From NCBI GenBank assembly GCA_009760855.2, contig WPIO01000052.1, forward strand, positions 2,852,501 through 2,916,500: a stretch of 64,000 nt of DNA, written 5' to 3'. Below are positions 10,530 through 21,480 of the stretch, one piece after another. Position 1 is the first letter of the stretch. Each line of letters opens with the position of its first letter. The stretch is from Cristatella mucedo. Its lineage: Eukaryota > Bryozoa > Phylactolaemata > Cristatellidae. The translations under genes and the position numbers were made by a program. The notes beneath the pieces were generated by a model, which had not been told where the DNA came from, made no database searches, and worked only from the letters and a program-made list of their open reading frames with translations.

Positions 10530-13500
10530 TATTGTGAGTTTCCAAATAAGTTAAAAATAAAAGATGCATGATAACACACAACAAATTCTGATTATAAAAT
10601 TATGCGTGTATTATGTACTGAGCTCGTTGCATTGGAGAAATAATCATCCAGAAATCATACATGATCTTAAAGAACTATTAACAATTACTTACTCTACATT
10701 GCAATCAAGTTTAGATAAGTTATCTATAACAATGAAAGGAGGGTCTTCATTCTTTCGTTCTGTTAGTGAAATTCCTAAGCTAGCAAAGTTATTTGGTATT
10801 AGTATGAATGTTAATGAGTTTGACATAAGTCTTTCCCCATTAATAAGTAGGGATGAGCCTGAGAAACATGCTGATTTGTTGCTACTTGAGAATCGAGGAA
10901 ATTTGCAGGACGTTTTGTTGGAAACTTTAAATTTCTTTGTAGAACCAAACCAACGTTAGTACAAAAGTATTTTGCGATATATGTTTAGCAAAGTTTTATA
11001 ATTCTTATAAGTTAAAAGAGCACATGTTAGTTGGTTCTGAAGAACACTACGGCAATGCAAATTTTAAAATGCAAAAGCAAAAGCATAGAGCTGACCGAAC
11101 TGGCAATACAACAATGTTTAGATATTTTGAGAAAATTCGAATGTCTCCATTTGTTACCGTTGCTGATTTTTAATGTTTCTTAACAAGTGTTAGTGATGTA
11201 GTCAGTGGTAGAAGTTTTTAAGGATTCCTTTCAGGAGCGTAAACCTTGTTTTGGTGTTCTGTGTGTACTATTTATTCATGAGTATAACAAAGTTTGTACA
11301 GGATATTTTGTCGAATATGATCATGTAAATAATTGTATTGTTAGTCTTAAAGAATTCTTTGCAAAGAAGAGTCAATGATAGCATTGTCTAATAATAAAAT
11401 ATTTGATATATCTAAAAATTAGTTCTACGACGAATCATTCTACAATGCAGTTTTATGTTGAATTTGTGGAGGTGCAGTGGAAGATAAAGTACTTGATCGC
11501 TGTCACTGAAATAGTAATATAGGGGAGCCGCTCATAGCGGCTGTAACTTTAAACTAAATATTTGTGTCGTAAGCTACCAACTTATATCCACAACTTACGA
11601 GGTTATGATTCTCATTTGATTGTTGACAATTTGAATTACGTTACTGGAGAAAAAAGGTAATTACAAATAACATGGAGAAATTCTTGACTCTAGATTTCGG
11701 TGATTCATGTTTTAGCGATTCCCGCCAAATGCTTGCTTCTTCTTTAGATAAGTTAGCTAAAACTTTTCGCAATGCCAATGATAGCTTTAAGGTAACTTTG
11801 AAGTAGAAGTGCATTTTCAATATATTCTGATTCAATATTTTGATTATTACAGTCAACTCCGCTTAAGAATAAGAATAAGAATACGATCGGTTCGGCAAAT
11901 GGATATTCTTATAGGCGGAATATTCCCATATCCAGCGTGAGACTATAGCTACAGTAAATCTGGGACGCTGAACTGCTATTTTTATAAGCGGGGTATTCTT
12001 ATATCCAATATTTTTACACGGGGAATTGACTGTAACAGCAAAAGAAGTTTATCCTTATGAGTACATAGATAGTTACTGTAGGTTTTTCTGAAACTGAGTT
12101 ACTAAATAAAGATATGTTTTCTATAGTTTAACTGGAAGTATTAGCAAAAATGATCATGCTAAAAACGTTTGGAATGAAGTTAAAATTAATAACCCTAGTC
12201 AATATCACGAGTTATACTCAAAGTTTTACTTTTTATTATGAGGAGATGCACATGAAGCTTTTAAAAAATTAATTTATTTAAGTTATCAAGTTGATCCAGC
12301 CAAGTTCCTTTTTACTCCTCAAATGACTTGGTCGATTGGCCTAAAGTTTGCTGGAGTCGTATCAAAATCGCTTACTCATATTGATAACTATGAGTTCCTT
12401 GAGCGAGGAATTTGTGGAGGAATGACACAACTTTCTGAGCGCTATATACTACAGCTAATAATGAATTTTCGTTAGATTTACTGAGGATAAGGATTAGTAG
12501 GGGTTACTTTATTTTGATGCTACGCGTCTTTATGGTTGGGTAATGAAGAGACAGTTACCAACTGGAAGATTTAAGTTCTTCCCAAATAATTTTGCTTCCA
12601 AATTAGGATGAGAAAGTTATGAAGAACCTTAGTAAAGACTCTAGTAGAGGAGATGTTCCCTAAGCTTAGATACATTTTCTATATACTTTTAAAATTCTTT
12701 CTCTGATATGCTCCATTAATTCCAAACGGTAGACGAATTACTAAAAGTCAGCATTCTAGTAATTAAAATAGCTTTGGGAAGGTGATGTAATTAAAATAGC
12801 TTTGGGAAGGTGACTTCTAAGTATTTAGCGTACGATTTTTTACCGACAGAACTTTATTTTATACATTATCCAAACCTTCAGTATTATCTTGAACTTGGTG
12901 AAGAAATTACAAAGATTCATAAGGTAATGCAATTTGAACAAAGCGATTGGTCAGCTAGTTACATTGATAACAATACATTCTTCATAAAACGAGACAAAGA
13001 ATGACTTTGAAAAGAATTCATGTAAGTTACTAAACAATTTATTCCTTAAAAAAGACAGTGGCAGGTGTCAAGGGAGAACAACAATTTTTAATAGCTGCTA
13101 AGAAGAGATTTTTAATAGAGAGTCTCTATGGACGTAAAGAAAGTTTTCTTGAAAAGCGTTATATAAGCCTTAGATTTGTTGATATGAAAATATTGAATAC
13201 AAATGTTGGTTGCGCAGGATCAACTGCAACAGTATTCAAATTAGAAAAAGCAATTTATGGTTTATTTGAAATATTAGATCTATGTAAATTACTCATGCAA
13301 TAATTTTTCTGTGGAGAAATGAAGATAATCTATGGGGAAAAGTTAGGTTATCTTACGCAGATACTGAATGTAACTACTGGTGGCGTTGATGACGATTTCA
13401 TATCACTTCCAGAATCATTTGATTTTAACTCATATCATGATGAATCTAAAATAATTGAGTCAAATAAAAGCGTGGTCGGCCAATTTAATGATGAGAAAAA

Positions 13501-13720
13501 TTGGCAAACAAACGTTCTGAGAATAATAGACTTGACTATCATAATATGGCTTTAAGTGAGTGGGTATTTTTAAGACCAAAACTTTATTCAATGCAAATAT
13601 GTACAAATAAAGCTGATGGAAGTCTATTAGGTGAGTTTCAATCTAGAAAGCTAAGTTATTTACTAGATCAGTCGTTAAAAGGAGTTATCATACTTTGATT
13701 ATATAAGTTGTCTCAAATAA
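10530..13720 (+). pseudogene. Protein-primed family B DNA polymerase (Polinton type), decayed
   Basis: This would replicate the element from a protein-primed terminus. In order along the plus strand: an N-terminal region (10564-10959, the only long open piece, 131 codons); an exonuclease I region 'MSPFVTVADF' at 11141-11170, cut by a stop; an exonuclease II motif 'HNLRGYDSHLI' at 11589-11621; a segment with 'ERGICGG' at 12401-12420; a polymerase motif A region 'YFDATRLYGW' (Asp codon 12516-12518); 'KVMQFEQSDW' at 12921-12950; a motif C-like 'YADTE' at 13354-13368; and 'RPKLYSM' at about 13573. The order matches the family. Stops, frameshifts and a MITE at 11850-12032 break it. It cannot encode a working enzyme. 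Confidence 0.85.
11850..12032. mobile_element. Pogo/Tc1-like MITE (183 bp) in the polymerase pseudogene
   Basis: Begins 'cagtcaactccgctta' and ends 'gaattgactg', with inverted ends, flanked on both sides by TA (11848-11849 and 12033-12034), the usual target duplication of Tc1/mariner/pogo elements. It has internal inverted 'ttataagcgg'-type segments. Related copies lie at about 19305-19450 and 61936-62100. No coding capacity. Confidence 0.75.
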
Positions 13721-14032
13721 AAAAGACGACTCATGTTATCAACAGCTTTGAATTTACAGTAATAGTCGTATGATTTATTTTAAGCAAAATAAAAAGCACT
13801 ATCAGCGTTTGAATTAAAGTACTTTTGGCTTGATTATGGAATTCTTAGTTAAGCTCATGGACACTATCGAATCATAGCAACTGGTGGACAACTTTTTATT
13901 TTTAAAAATTAATTTAAAATTAAGATAAAAGAATATATATTACTGGATAGTTTCTTGGTTTATGGAATATATGGCATATGGAATATGGAAATAAGAATAT
14001 AGAATGTGGAAATAGATCATCAAATCAGGTCT
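13721..14032. other. AT-rich spacer inside the Polinton-type element
   Basis: No coding frame supported. A short run of 'atatggaata'-like imperfect repeats lies near 13965-14005. Confidence 0.4.
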
Positions 14033-14273
14033 CTGTGATTCGTCCTTCATGTGCTTATGCATGCTAACACTGTGCATGCTGCCACTAAGCACATTTGCAT
14101 GCTGACCCTGTGCATGTCACCCCTAACCATGTTATTCATTTTGTCTGTTTTTCAAGCATGATTTTACTTACCATTTAATTGCATTTCCCTTTGCAGCAAA
14201 TTTAAAGCGCCTAGAAAGATATTAAGTTCTCTGAGAGCGCTTTATCAAGTACATTATTCTTATATTATTATAG
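14033..14273 (+). repeat. LINE A 3' tail inserted in the Polinton-type element
   Basis: Contains 'gattcgtccttcatgtgctt', 'cactgtgcatgctgccacta' and the terminal hairpin, and ends in (ATT)n-like sequence. Plus orientation and 5'-truncated, so no protein sequence is present. Confidence 0.8.
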
Positions 14274-14394
14274 GAGTTTTGAGTTTTGAACAGTCTCTTG
14301 AAATGGCGACCATGATTTTTCTTCATAAATTGAAAGGAGTTGATCAACAGCATAGTTAAACTCTCTCTCTATACATAAATTAAATCCTCATCTT

Positions 14395-15060
14395 AGCCAT
14401 TTATAAATAAGTTAACTTAATGAAAGATGTGAATTTTTTTTATAAATTTTGGAGTGTAAAAGGCAAAATAATTAGCGAAATTTATTTTGAAGAACCCAAG
14501 GATGAAAAAAATATAAAGCCCTTATTACTAAAGATGATGTGCAAGTAATCACTTCGTCAGCTAATAAGATTCTTTTAATTTTATTTAATTTAGTTGTTTG
14601 TATTATTTTTTTATATTGTATAGAGATAATGATGGTAACTATCACTTCAGTCATTAATTATCCAAATCAAGCAAATTTAGCTACTTTATTTAAGTCTTAT
14701 ATTGATTATCTAGTTATTTATAAAATGACTTCTTGCGATGTAAAAACACTTAATTCAGACATTTTAACTAATACTAATCAGTATTGTCAAATAATTTTAC
14801 ACGGCAGAATGTGAAGCAGGCAGAGGCACAACAATATTCTTATTTCTTGGTTAACTAAAGTATCTTGTGATTTAGATGCCACTGAAAGATTTAAGACCGA
14901 TGGTATTCTTGATACAGCAGAAGAAATTTCTGTTTATACTACTTGGATTACTAGTCAGCCTCCAACTGAATCTATTCTTATTGCTGGATTTTTAGGAATT
15001 AATCCCGATATTTCTAGCTTCGTTAATTATGAATGGTTTGCTATCTTATAAGACATATAA
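14395..15060 (+). pseudogene. Unassigned Polinton gene remnant 1
   Basis: The plus strand holds a frame open from about 14500 to 14814 and then, after a stop, a second open stretch to about 15050 ('ATERFKTDGILDTAEE' and 'NPDISSFVNYEWF'). I do not recognise the family. Amino acid use looks like real protein rather than random AT-rich translation. By position in the element it could be a structural gene. The function is unknown. Confidence 0.4.
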
Positions 15061-15142
15061 GATGGGACTAGTTCTTGAAAAAAGCTGAAACTGCGGCTTA
15101 ACTAAACCGATAACGGAATAAAAAAATGTATATAATATAGAC

Positions 15143-15500
15143 ATGGCAAGTTTACCAATTCCAATTAAGACTTTGTGTAAAGGTAGGCTGAATAACATTG
15201 TTACTCAATCTAAAAGTTATGCTTTACTTTATGCTACTCCAACGGATAACATAAAATATATTCGTTATTCATTGCTTGAATCATTGAAATTAGTAATTGA
15301 GTATATATGTCTTAGAATGTCGCAAAAAGATTCTTACATATCTAATATTTCAAGTAAAGTTAGAGATGGAAGTATATTTGATGATTTCTAAGCAGACCTT
15401 AAGATTGATCAAATAAATAAAATAAATGCAGGTGCTTATTCTCATAAAGTTGATAAAACTAACAAATTTTATAAAGCATTAAGTAATTAAGTTCATTCAT
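15143..15500 (+). pseudogene. Unassigned Polinton gene remnant 2
   Basis: A frame of 82 codons starts ATG at 15143 ('MASLPIPIKTLCKGRLNN') and ends at 15391. The same frame remains open after the stop to about 15489 ('DQINKINAGAYSHKVDKT'), suggesting one gene cut by a nonsense mutation. No domain recognised. It may be a small virion protein, but that is a guess from context only. Confidence 0.4.
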
Positions 15501-15542
15501 AAAATTATGAGTTCCTAAATAATTTATTCAAGAAGACGTTGA

Positions 15543-15767
15543 ATGGAGCGTATCGTTTTAAATTTCACTTTAATTAGGTTTGTTTTTTATTTCTATAATA
15601 CTTTTAACCTTTCAATTGCTTCTTATTCTGTTTTAGTTATTTCATTCATTGTTATCTTTCCAATCTTAGAAGTTATCCTAAAAACATTTTCATCGAGAAA
15701 GTTGATGCGAGACATTTCCATTGTAAGAAAAACTACTCATCAAAATGTATTAGATATATCAAAATAA
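15543..15767 (+). pseudogene. Small unassigned frame with hydrophobic segment
   Basis: 74 codons. Residues about 10-50 are strongly hydrophobic ('SYSVLVISFIVIFPILEVIL'), compatible with one or two membrane spans, with a basic C-terminus. It could be a small membrane gene of the element, or a chance AT-rich frame. Confidence 0.25.
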
Positions 15768-15898
15768 TACTGCGTTATATAAATACAGCTTGTTTTACTT
15801 TTCAGATTTCAGCACAGTCATCAGGGTTTGAAGTTAAAATTTCAGGTTTATAATCTAACTTTGGATACCTAATTTTAAATGCAATAAGCTTTTTAATT

Positions 15899-16380
15899 TA
15901 ATGTCATCTAATGTAATGTATCTCCGTCTGTAACTCCATAAAGTAATAAAGACTATGCGGGTGTTACGCAGGAGAGTTTTGTATAGCGCACTCGCAGCCT
16001 AAGCGGCTTTCGGTACGCATTCGGTAGCGAACAGACTTCATCTCACGCAGCAAAGAGAAAGTGGGAAGCATAGCAGAGTCAGGAGAGTAGTTGAGGTAGT
16101 GAGTAGCACGGAAGGAGCAGCTCAGGACCGCTGGAAATGATAAGCCATAGTCGGCAGCAGGAGAGTAGTTGTCGTTGCGCAAAAATCGTGGAAGCGAGTT
16201 CTACAGTCTAGGACCTGCAGAGCTAAAGCATGTGTCGCCAACGGTCTGTAAGCGGAGGAATGGAATCGCTAAATTATCGTCTATACCAGGAAATGAGGGC
16301 ACGAGGAGACTGAAACTGGTGCAGCAATTCAGCTAGATACGAAAGAGCCAAGCCGTGGCGGGCCTTGTGGGTCAGCGTAA
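15899..16380 (-). mobile_element. LINE B 3' end, reverse orientation, in the Polinton-type element
   Basis: Begins with the complement of the LINE B tail ('aatgtaatgtatctccgtct', 'gtgttacgcaggagagtttt'). On the minus strand it encodes the C-terminal part ('FLRNDNYSPAADYGLSF', 'ECAIQNSPA'), continuing to about 16380 in the region equivalent to 'GLAPSYLAELL'. It contains stops. Confidence 0.75.
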
Positions 16381-17211
16381 GAACTAAAGTTAATTACTCA
16401 TCGGGTTTAGGAATTGATTCTGTAATATTAAAGTTAGTTATGTAATTAGTTAGTTTTAGCATGTTATTATCAATTACAAAGAATTTCAATGATAATTTGT
16501 TTGAATCTGTACACCGTGGAGATTAAAAACGGCAGAAGTAGTTTCAAATAACTATTGAGCTTCATCAATTAGATAGACTTTAATGTTTGATGTTATTGTT
16601 TGATAATCTATACTACTTCCAAGATTCTTAAAAGAATTAGTTATATTAGTCCTATTTTTAACAACGTAAAATGCTCTATCATCAATATGATTATTTACAC
16701 TTAATTGAGCGGCATCAATGTTTGCTATTTTTATTATTACCCTTGAATAAATTAATATTCATACACTTACATCAGACCACATAGATAAACCTCCGAGTGA
16801 ATTAAACAGATTTATAAGCGACCAACCATTATTTGGACCAATATTAGTAACCTTTTGTGAACCACTCAATATTAACTCAATCATACTTTAGAATGTACTT
16901 TGGGATGAAATATAAATATTGGCCGGTGTCATTGAAATGATTCAATTTGCTGCAACTTTCCAATTATTTGAGAATATCCACTACGTAGTGATGTGGTAAC
17001 TAAGTAAAGTTTAGTTGCTGCATCACTATTTTGAACGGGGTTTGAAAGGTGAGCATATTTTGTAAAAAAAAAAGCTGACTCGTTTCATTATAATTACTTC
17101 GTCAAAATCCTGTCCAATGGAATTATTATCAGAAAAAGTCATACTAACAATTTCTCCACTGTTAACAGTACTTTTAATACCAGTTATTTTATATTCATAC
17201 ATATCTACCAT
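16381..17211 (-). pseudogene. Unassigned Polinton gene remnant on the minus strand, fibre-like in part
   Basis: Read on the minus strand from ATG at 17211. The first open stretch (61 codons) begins 'MVDMYEYKITGIKSTVN'. Downstream fragments in other frames include 'SDAATKLYLV', resembling the 'DAATK.YV' motif repeated in phage-type fibre stalks, and 'GPNNGWSLINLFNSLGGLSM'. Several stops and shifts separate them. The opposite orientation to the polymerase is normal for Polinton genes. The fibre-like reading is weak. Confidence 0.4.
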
Positions 17212-17394
17212 TCCAAAATGTTAGGAATAATTACTAGATTTCTTTATAGCAATCAAGGGATATATTGTTTTATCAGACTCTCCAGTATTTTATACCCAAC
17301 ATTTTTTTTACTGTGGAGTTAGGAATGACAGTCTCTAGCAAATGCACTCCTAAAACTCTGTATTCCTAATTGGTTTACGTATTTAATTCCAAGA

Positions 17395-17532
17395 GCTCAC
17401 TGCCTGTGGACTCGATTCGCTAAGTCATAGTGAAAGTTGTCATAGTATAGTCACGAAAGACATCGCTATGCTATCTTGTCACGTGACGGACGGAGTTTCT
17501 CGCTCTCATTAGTAGAGATTAGTAGAGATGTC
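17395..17532 (-). repeat. Repeat shared with 42575-42720
   Basis: Both places share 'gctaagtcatag' or 'gctgagtcatgg', then 'gtcatagta', 'catcttg', 'gcgacggacgga'-like sequence, and 'tagcagaga'-type ends. It is probably a tRNA-derived SINE piece or short non-autonomous element. The orientation is uncertain. Confidence 0.45.
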
Positions 17533-17803
17533 AAATGTTAACGGTCTACTAATTATTACCATGTTTCTCAATTTCATAAATTTTGACTTTTTTTATGCAC
17601 AGATTGTGCATACTGCTTTTAATATTCCGCGCATTGCTACTTTAGTTTCAATTTCTACAGATTCTACATGAAGATTATCAGTTTTCTTGTGACACAAACG
17701 GCAGTAAATACTCGTTTCCCATTCAATAAAAAATTAATTTGAATTAAATTAAGTTTACATGGATACCACCTCTAAACAACACGCTCATTTAATTTAGGAC
17801 AAG
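17533..17803 (+). other. Polinton interior upstream of the ATPase
   Basis: AT-rich with short plus-strand open stretches and no recognised domain. It may hold the end of a neighbouring gene. Confidence 0.3.
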
Positions 17804-18350
17804 ATGAAGAAATCGATCATAAAGAACTGTTCTTTAAGTGGATCTGGTAAGAATCAGTTAAAAATGAATTTTATATTCAATAGAAGGTTAAGTTACGACG
17901 TTTGTACAATTTCTGCTTTAAGTCTAAATTAAAAATTGCACCGAGGTCTTAAATCAGTGACAAACAAAATGGCTATTAACACTTGGATAGACGATGTTGA
18001 TGAGTTACCAGATGACGATTCTTACCGCAATTGTAAATATGTAGTTGTTTTAGATGATTTAGTGACTCGTGATCAATAAAAGATTCTTAATTATTTTACC
18101 AGAGGAAGACATTAAAGGTTAAACTTATTTCGTATAGTACACAGTTTTACTAATATACCTCATTATGAAAATAGGAATTATATTAATATGGTAACAATTT
18201 AAAAATGCCAGCGACACCAGATATATTGGAGATGCATATCTTGGCGATATTGATCGTAAAATGCTTAGAAATGGGAGGTCATTTCAAACACTTGTGATAA
18301 GTTTTATTACAGTTTAATTGATTTAAAAAATTTAATTTGAAGTCAGATGC
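17804..18350 (+). pseudogene. HerA/FtsK-type packaging ATPase, decayed
   Basis: This enzyme would drive DNA into virion shells in Polintons and related viruses. After ATG at 17804 a degenerate Walker A is visible ('SLSGSGKN', GSGK at 17840-17851); the usual Thr/Ser after Lys is Asn and the first Gly is lost. A Walker B 'YVVVLDDLV' lies at about 18038-18064, then 'YFTRGR' at 18092-18110. Split pieces 'YSTQ' and 'FTNIPHY' near 18135-18170 correspond to the sensor region of this family. There are stops at about 17927 and 18077, and at least two frameshifts. Length (about 180 codons) is slightly short for the family. Confidence 0.75.
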
Positions 18351-18455
18351 TGGACTATAAATCCACAAGGAAAACAGATAATAACAATTTTTAATTAAAA
18401 AACTGGTTTAATAGAGGTGTTTTAAGGAAAGATATATTAAAAGGAGAGAAGATTA

Positions 18456-18960
18456 TATGTGAGTGTCCAAAGAAGCATTGGATTACGAGACGAAAATTCA
18501 TAGCATGCAAGATTTAGGAGATGCAGCTAAACTTCAGAATGATTTAGAAGCACAGAGATTGGAAGCAGAATCGGCTGCTAAAGATAAAGTAGAAGCTCAC
18601 ACACATAGATAAAAAGAATTTTGGCAATACGGACTGGAAATTCTGGTGAGATAAATCTGAATAAGCTTAGGGGAATATGAACTAAATTAGCTGTTGCTTA
18701 TGAAAATAAAAAGGGTATTTAATATTTAAAAGTGCTAAATCAGTCAAATACTAATATATCATTAATATTTAATAGAGCTGCTAAAAAGCCATACAAAAGG
18801 AAAATAAAAGAAAGGAATTGGATTAGCTAAGGCATCTAAGACGAATGCTCATAACATCAAGGCAAAAGAACTTGATGTCTTTCAAAAACACACCAGAGCA
18901 ACTTGGAATCAAACCAAGCACCGGAACTCTCAAAGTGATCAAAATTAGACAAAGAAGTGT
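18456..18960 (+). pseudogene. Unassigned Polinton gene remnant 3, charged helical segment
   Basis: An open stretch at about 18460-18610 reads a charged, Ala/Glu/Lys-rich sequence ('DAAKLQNDLEAQRLEAES') with coiled-coil character. Further pieces to about 18960 are Lys-rich ('KASKTNAHNIKAKELD'). It could be a minor structural protein. No family recognised. Confidence 0.35.
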
Positions 18961-19304
18961 TCCATATGGACTACCTGCCGACAAAAAGATCGCCTAGTGA
19001 ATTATCAAGAGGAATTAATGATTACAAGATAATTTGAAATATTTATTCCCTTGGAAATGCTTATAAAAATTTAGATAGAGATCTAAAACATACATAATTA
19101 AAAATAAGATTAGAACGTGAAGAATAAAAAAGGAAATAAATAAACTGAAGAATTGGAGATACAATAAAAGTTGTTCCAATAACGGTAAAGAAATAAAGGA
19201 TAAATTTGATCTTTTTTTCAGAGAACTTGCAGTTGGAAATTATGGAGTAATAAGTTAAGTAAATTTGGTAGCTGATTACAGTAAATTCCGCATGCAAAAA
19301 TATC

Positions 19305-19450
19305 GAATATAGTAATACCCCGCTTATAAGAATAGCAGTTTCGCGTCCCAGATTTACTCTAGCTATAGTCTCACACCTCTAATGGGACTACTCCGCCTAT
19401 AAGAATTTTGCCGGCCCGAGCGTATCCTTATAAGCAGAGTCGACTTCATC
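19305..19450. mobile_element. Pogo/Tc1-like MITE copy 2
   Basis: Shares 'ccccgcttataagaata', 'gtcccagatttactctagct', 'ccggcccgagc' and 'ataagcagagtcgact' with the MITEs at 11850 and 61936. Its left terminus is eroded. Confidence 0.65.
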
Positions 19451-20275
19451 TTGCTAAATCAAGAAATGCTTCAAACATTTATTTTTCTATAATTAATAAT
19501 ATATCAGTTCCTTTGAGTATATACATGTCTGAACTACTGAAAGTAGCAAAAAGATATTTGATGACGTAGCATTACAGAACTCGAGTCAAGCAACCAAGTC
19601 TGCATATATTTTTAATATTAATACTTCCTCCTATCCATCTGGAATAAAAGTAGCTAAACAAATACATTTACGTGAAAGTAGAGGTAAAGTTGGTTTTGAT
19701 TTTAAGAATATTGCAGGATTCAATTCAATAAAAACCTTACTGATTTTAATAACACTTTCTCATATAGAGTACTAGGTGGATCAGGGTAAAAGATAAGATT
19801 GAAACCTGGAATATATTCTGGATTGTGTGATGATTTTAACGTTGGAATAGCAAACACAATAAATAATTTAATAATTCATTCAGGAGCTAATGCAGACACA
19901 TTTGAGACTGGAATAGATACTGCTACTTAGAGCTCTTGGACTAAGATGCCAGTTGGTTGGCCTTTCGTAGCTGGGAAGTAGCTAATATCCGAAAGTTTGG
20001 GTTTTACTAGACAGGCCTATACTACAGATTCTAACTTTAAAACAATGTACCCAGAAATGACAGGCTGTAACTTTCTCACCTGGAATAAAAGTAGCATCAG
20101 AAATGAGGTTCGCTGTAATTTGGTTGCTAGTGGTACTAGTTATATAAACAAAGAACAACCACAAGTGATTATAAGTTTGCATACATATTTTACCCATGGA
20201 AAAAAATGCTATATGAGCCTAAAAAGATTGAATATCATAGATTCATAGATTAGTTGGAGAAGCTATTTCAGATGT
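19451..20275 (+). pseudogene. Unassigned Polinton structural-like gene, part 1
   Basis: Several plus-strand open stretches share protein-like composition: 'SSQATKSAYIFNINTSSYPS' near 19590, 'GANADTFETGIDTAT' near 19890 and an 83-codon frame at 19997-20248 ('EMTGCNFLTWNKSS'). They are separated by stops and frame changes. Position after the ATPase and the Ser/Thr/Asn-rich, beta-type composition fit a virion structural or fibre protein, but no capsid motif was recognised. Confidence 0.35.
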
Positions 20276-20614
20276 GCTTATCGCCATTATTAACCAAGAT
20301 CTAAAACCATTATACTTTGGAGGGCAAAAATTCACTATTATGATAGAAATAGTAAATACACTATAGTGAAATATCTATAAGAATAACTAATAGATCAAAT
20401 ATCCAAATAAAAAACTTTTAGTCAACGAATGTCAAGTTTCAAGGCAAGAATGAAGTTGAGTTAAATAAAATTCAATTTAAATATGCCAGTAAGACAATTT
20501 AAAACATAAGGCAGGTGTAAAGGACACGTCTAGGTATCTCAGATCAGTGATAAATAATAATGATACTAGTATGATAGTTTTACCAGGTTATTACGATTCT
20601 ACTCGATTAGTCGA

Positions 20615-20790
20615 TGCATTCCTGGGGCCCTGGTAGTCCAGGAGGTGTGGTGTTTGCTCTTCTCGACCGAGGTCGCTGGCTTGAATCCTGCAGTGGGCGA
20701 TCCTTTATATATTCCAACTGCAAGCTGTGGTAAAAGCCGTTAAGGCTCGCCTGCCGCTATACAGATGAAACTGTTAAATTAGCTCATATT
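20615..20790 (+). repeat. SINE-beta copy in the Polinton-type element
   Basis: tRNA-like head 'ccctggtagtccaggaggtg' (A-box-like), B-box-like 'ggcttgaatcctgcagtggg', then 'actgcaagctgtggtaaaa', 'gccgctatacagatgaaact' and the end 'gttaaattagctca'. It is a clear GC-rich insert in AT-rich DNA. Confidence 0.75.
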
Positions 20791-21480
20791 TTGTTTATTA
20801 AACAATGCATGGTAAAATAATAAATATAATGGTCAAAAATCTTCTGTCTATATTAATTATGATGATGATTATGATCTTACTGCTAGAAGTGATCCTTTTG
20901 GAGTTCGGTCCAGTGTAGATACAGATGATACGATAACAATGCTAGTAGTTGGAGACTATAGGTAGTAACTTCATTTGTAGGAAGTAATGCTCCAGGAATT
21001 TCTCATAGTTTTGATTCAATAATCAAGGATAATTTGACTCTAGCTTAATGGGTGGAACTCCATATGAACAAATAGAAAAAGCAATGAGCTAACCTGGAAA
21101 TTGTAAAGCATGGAAAAATGGCATTGCCGTACAATAATACGGTAACTAATTAGCATAAATTGGAGCTTAGTTGATCCAAAGCTTATTACATTGAAAATAA
21201 TGACGTCTGGTAATTTTTTACCATGTGCATCTTTATATGTAATAGGTATCTCAGAAATTAACCCTGGAGAAAGCATTGATCTAGGTATACTAACTTCCAT
21301 TTTTAGTAAAAACTAGTGAAGGGGATATTGAATTTATTAGCCCGTTTTCTCTTGGTATTACTGATTAAAATGTATATTAAATTTAGCTCTAAAGTAGCAA
21401 TTAGATCAGTAACTTTCAGAACACCTGGAAGTCAAGATTTTTATTTCGTACTGTCTGATTCATTCTACTACTTGAAAAAC
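20791..21480 (+). pseudogene. Unassigned Polinton structural-like gene, part 2
   Basis: Plus-strand pieces 'YDLTARSDPFGVRSSVDTDD' near 20875, 'ITLKIMTSGNFLPCASLYV' near 21190 and 'SEINPGESIDLGILTS' near 21255. The minus-strand frame at 21040-21300 mirrors this and is probably a shadow. No family recognised. Stops occur every 30-60 codons. Confidence 0.35.
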
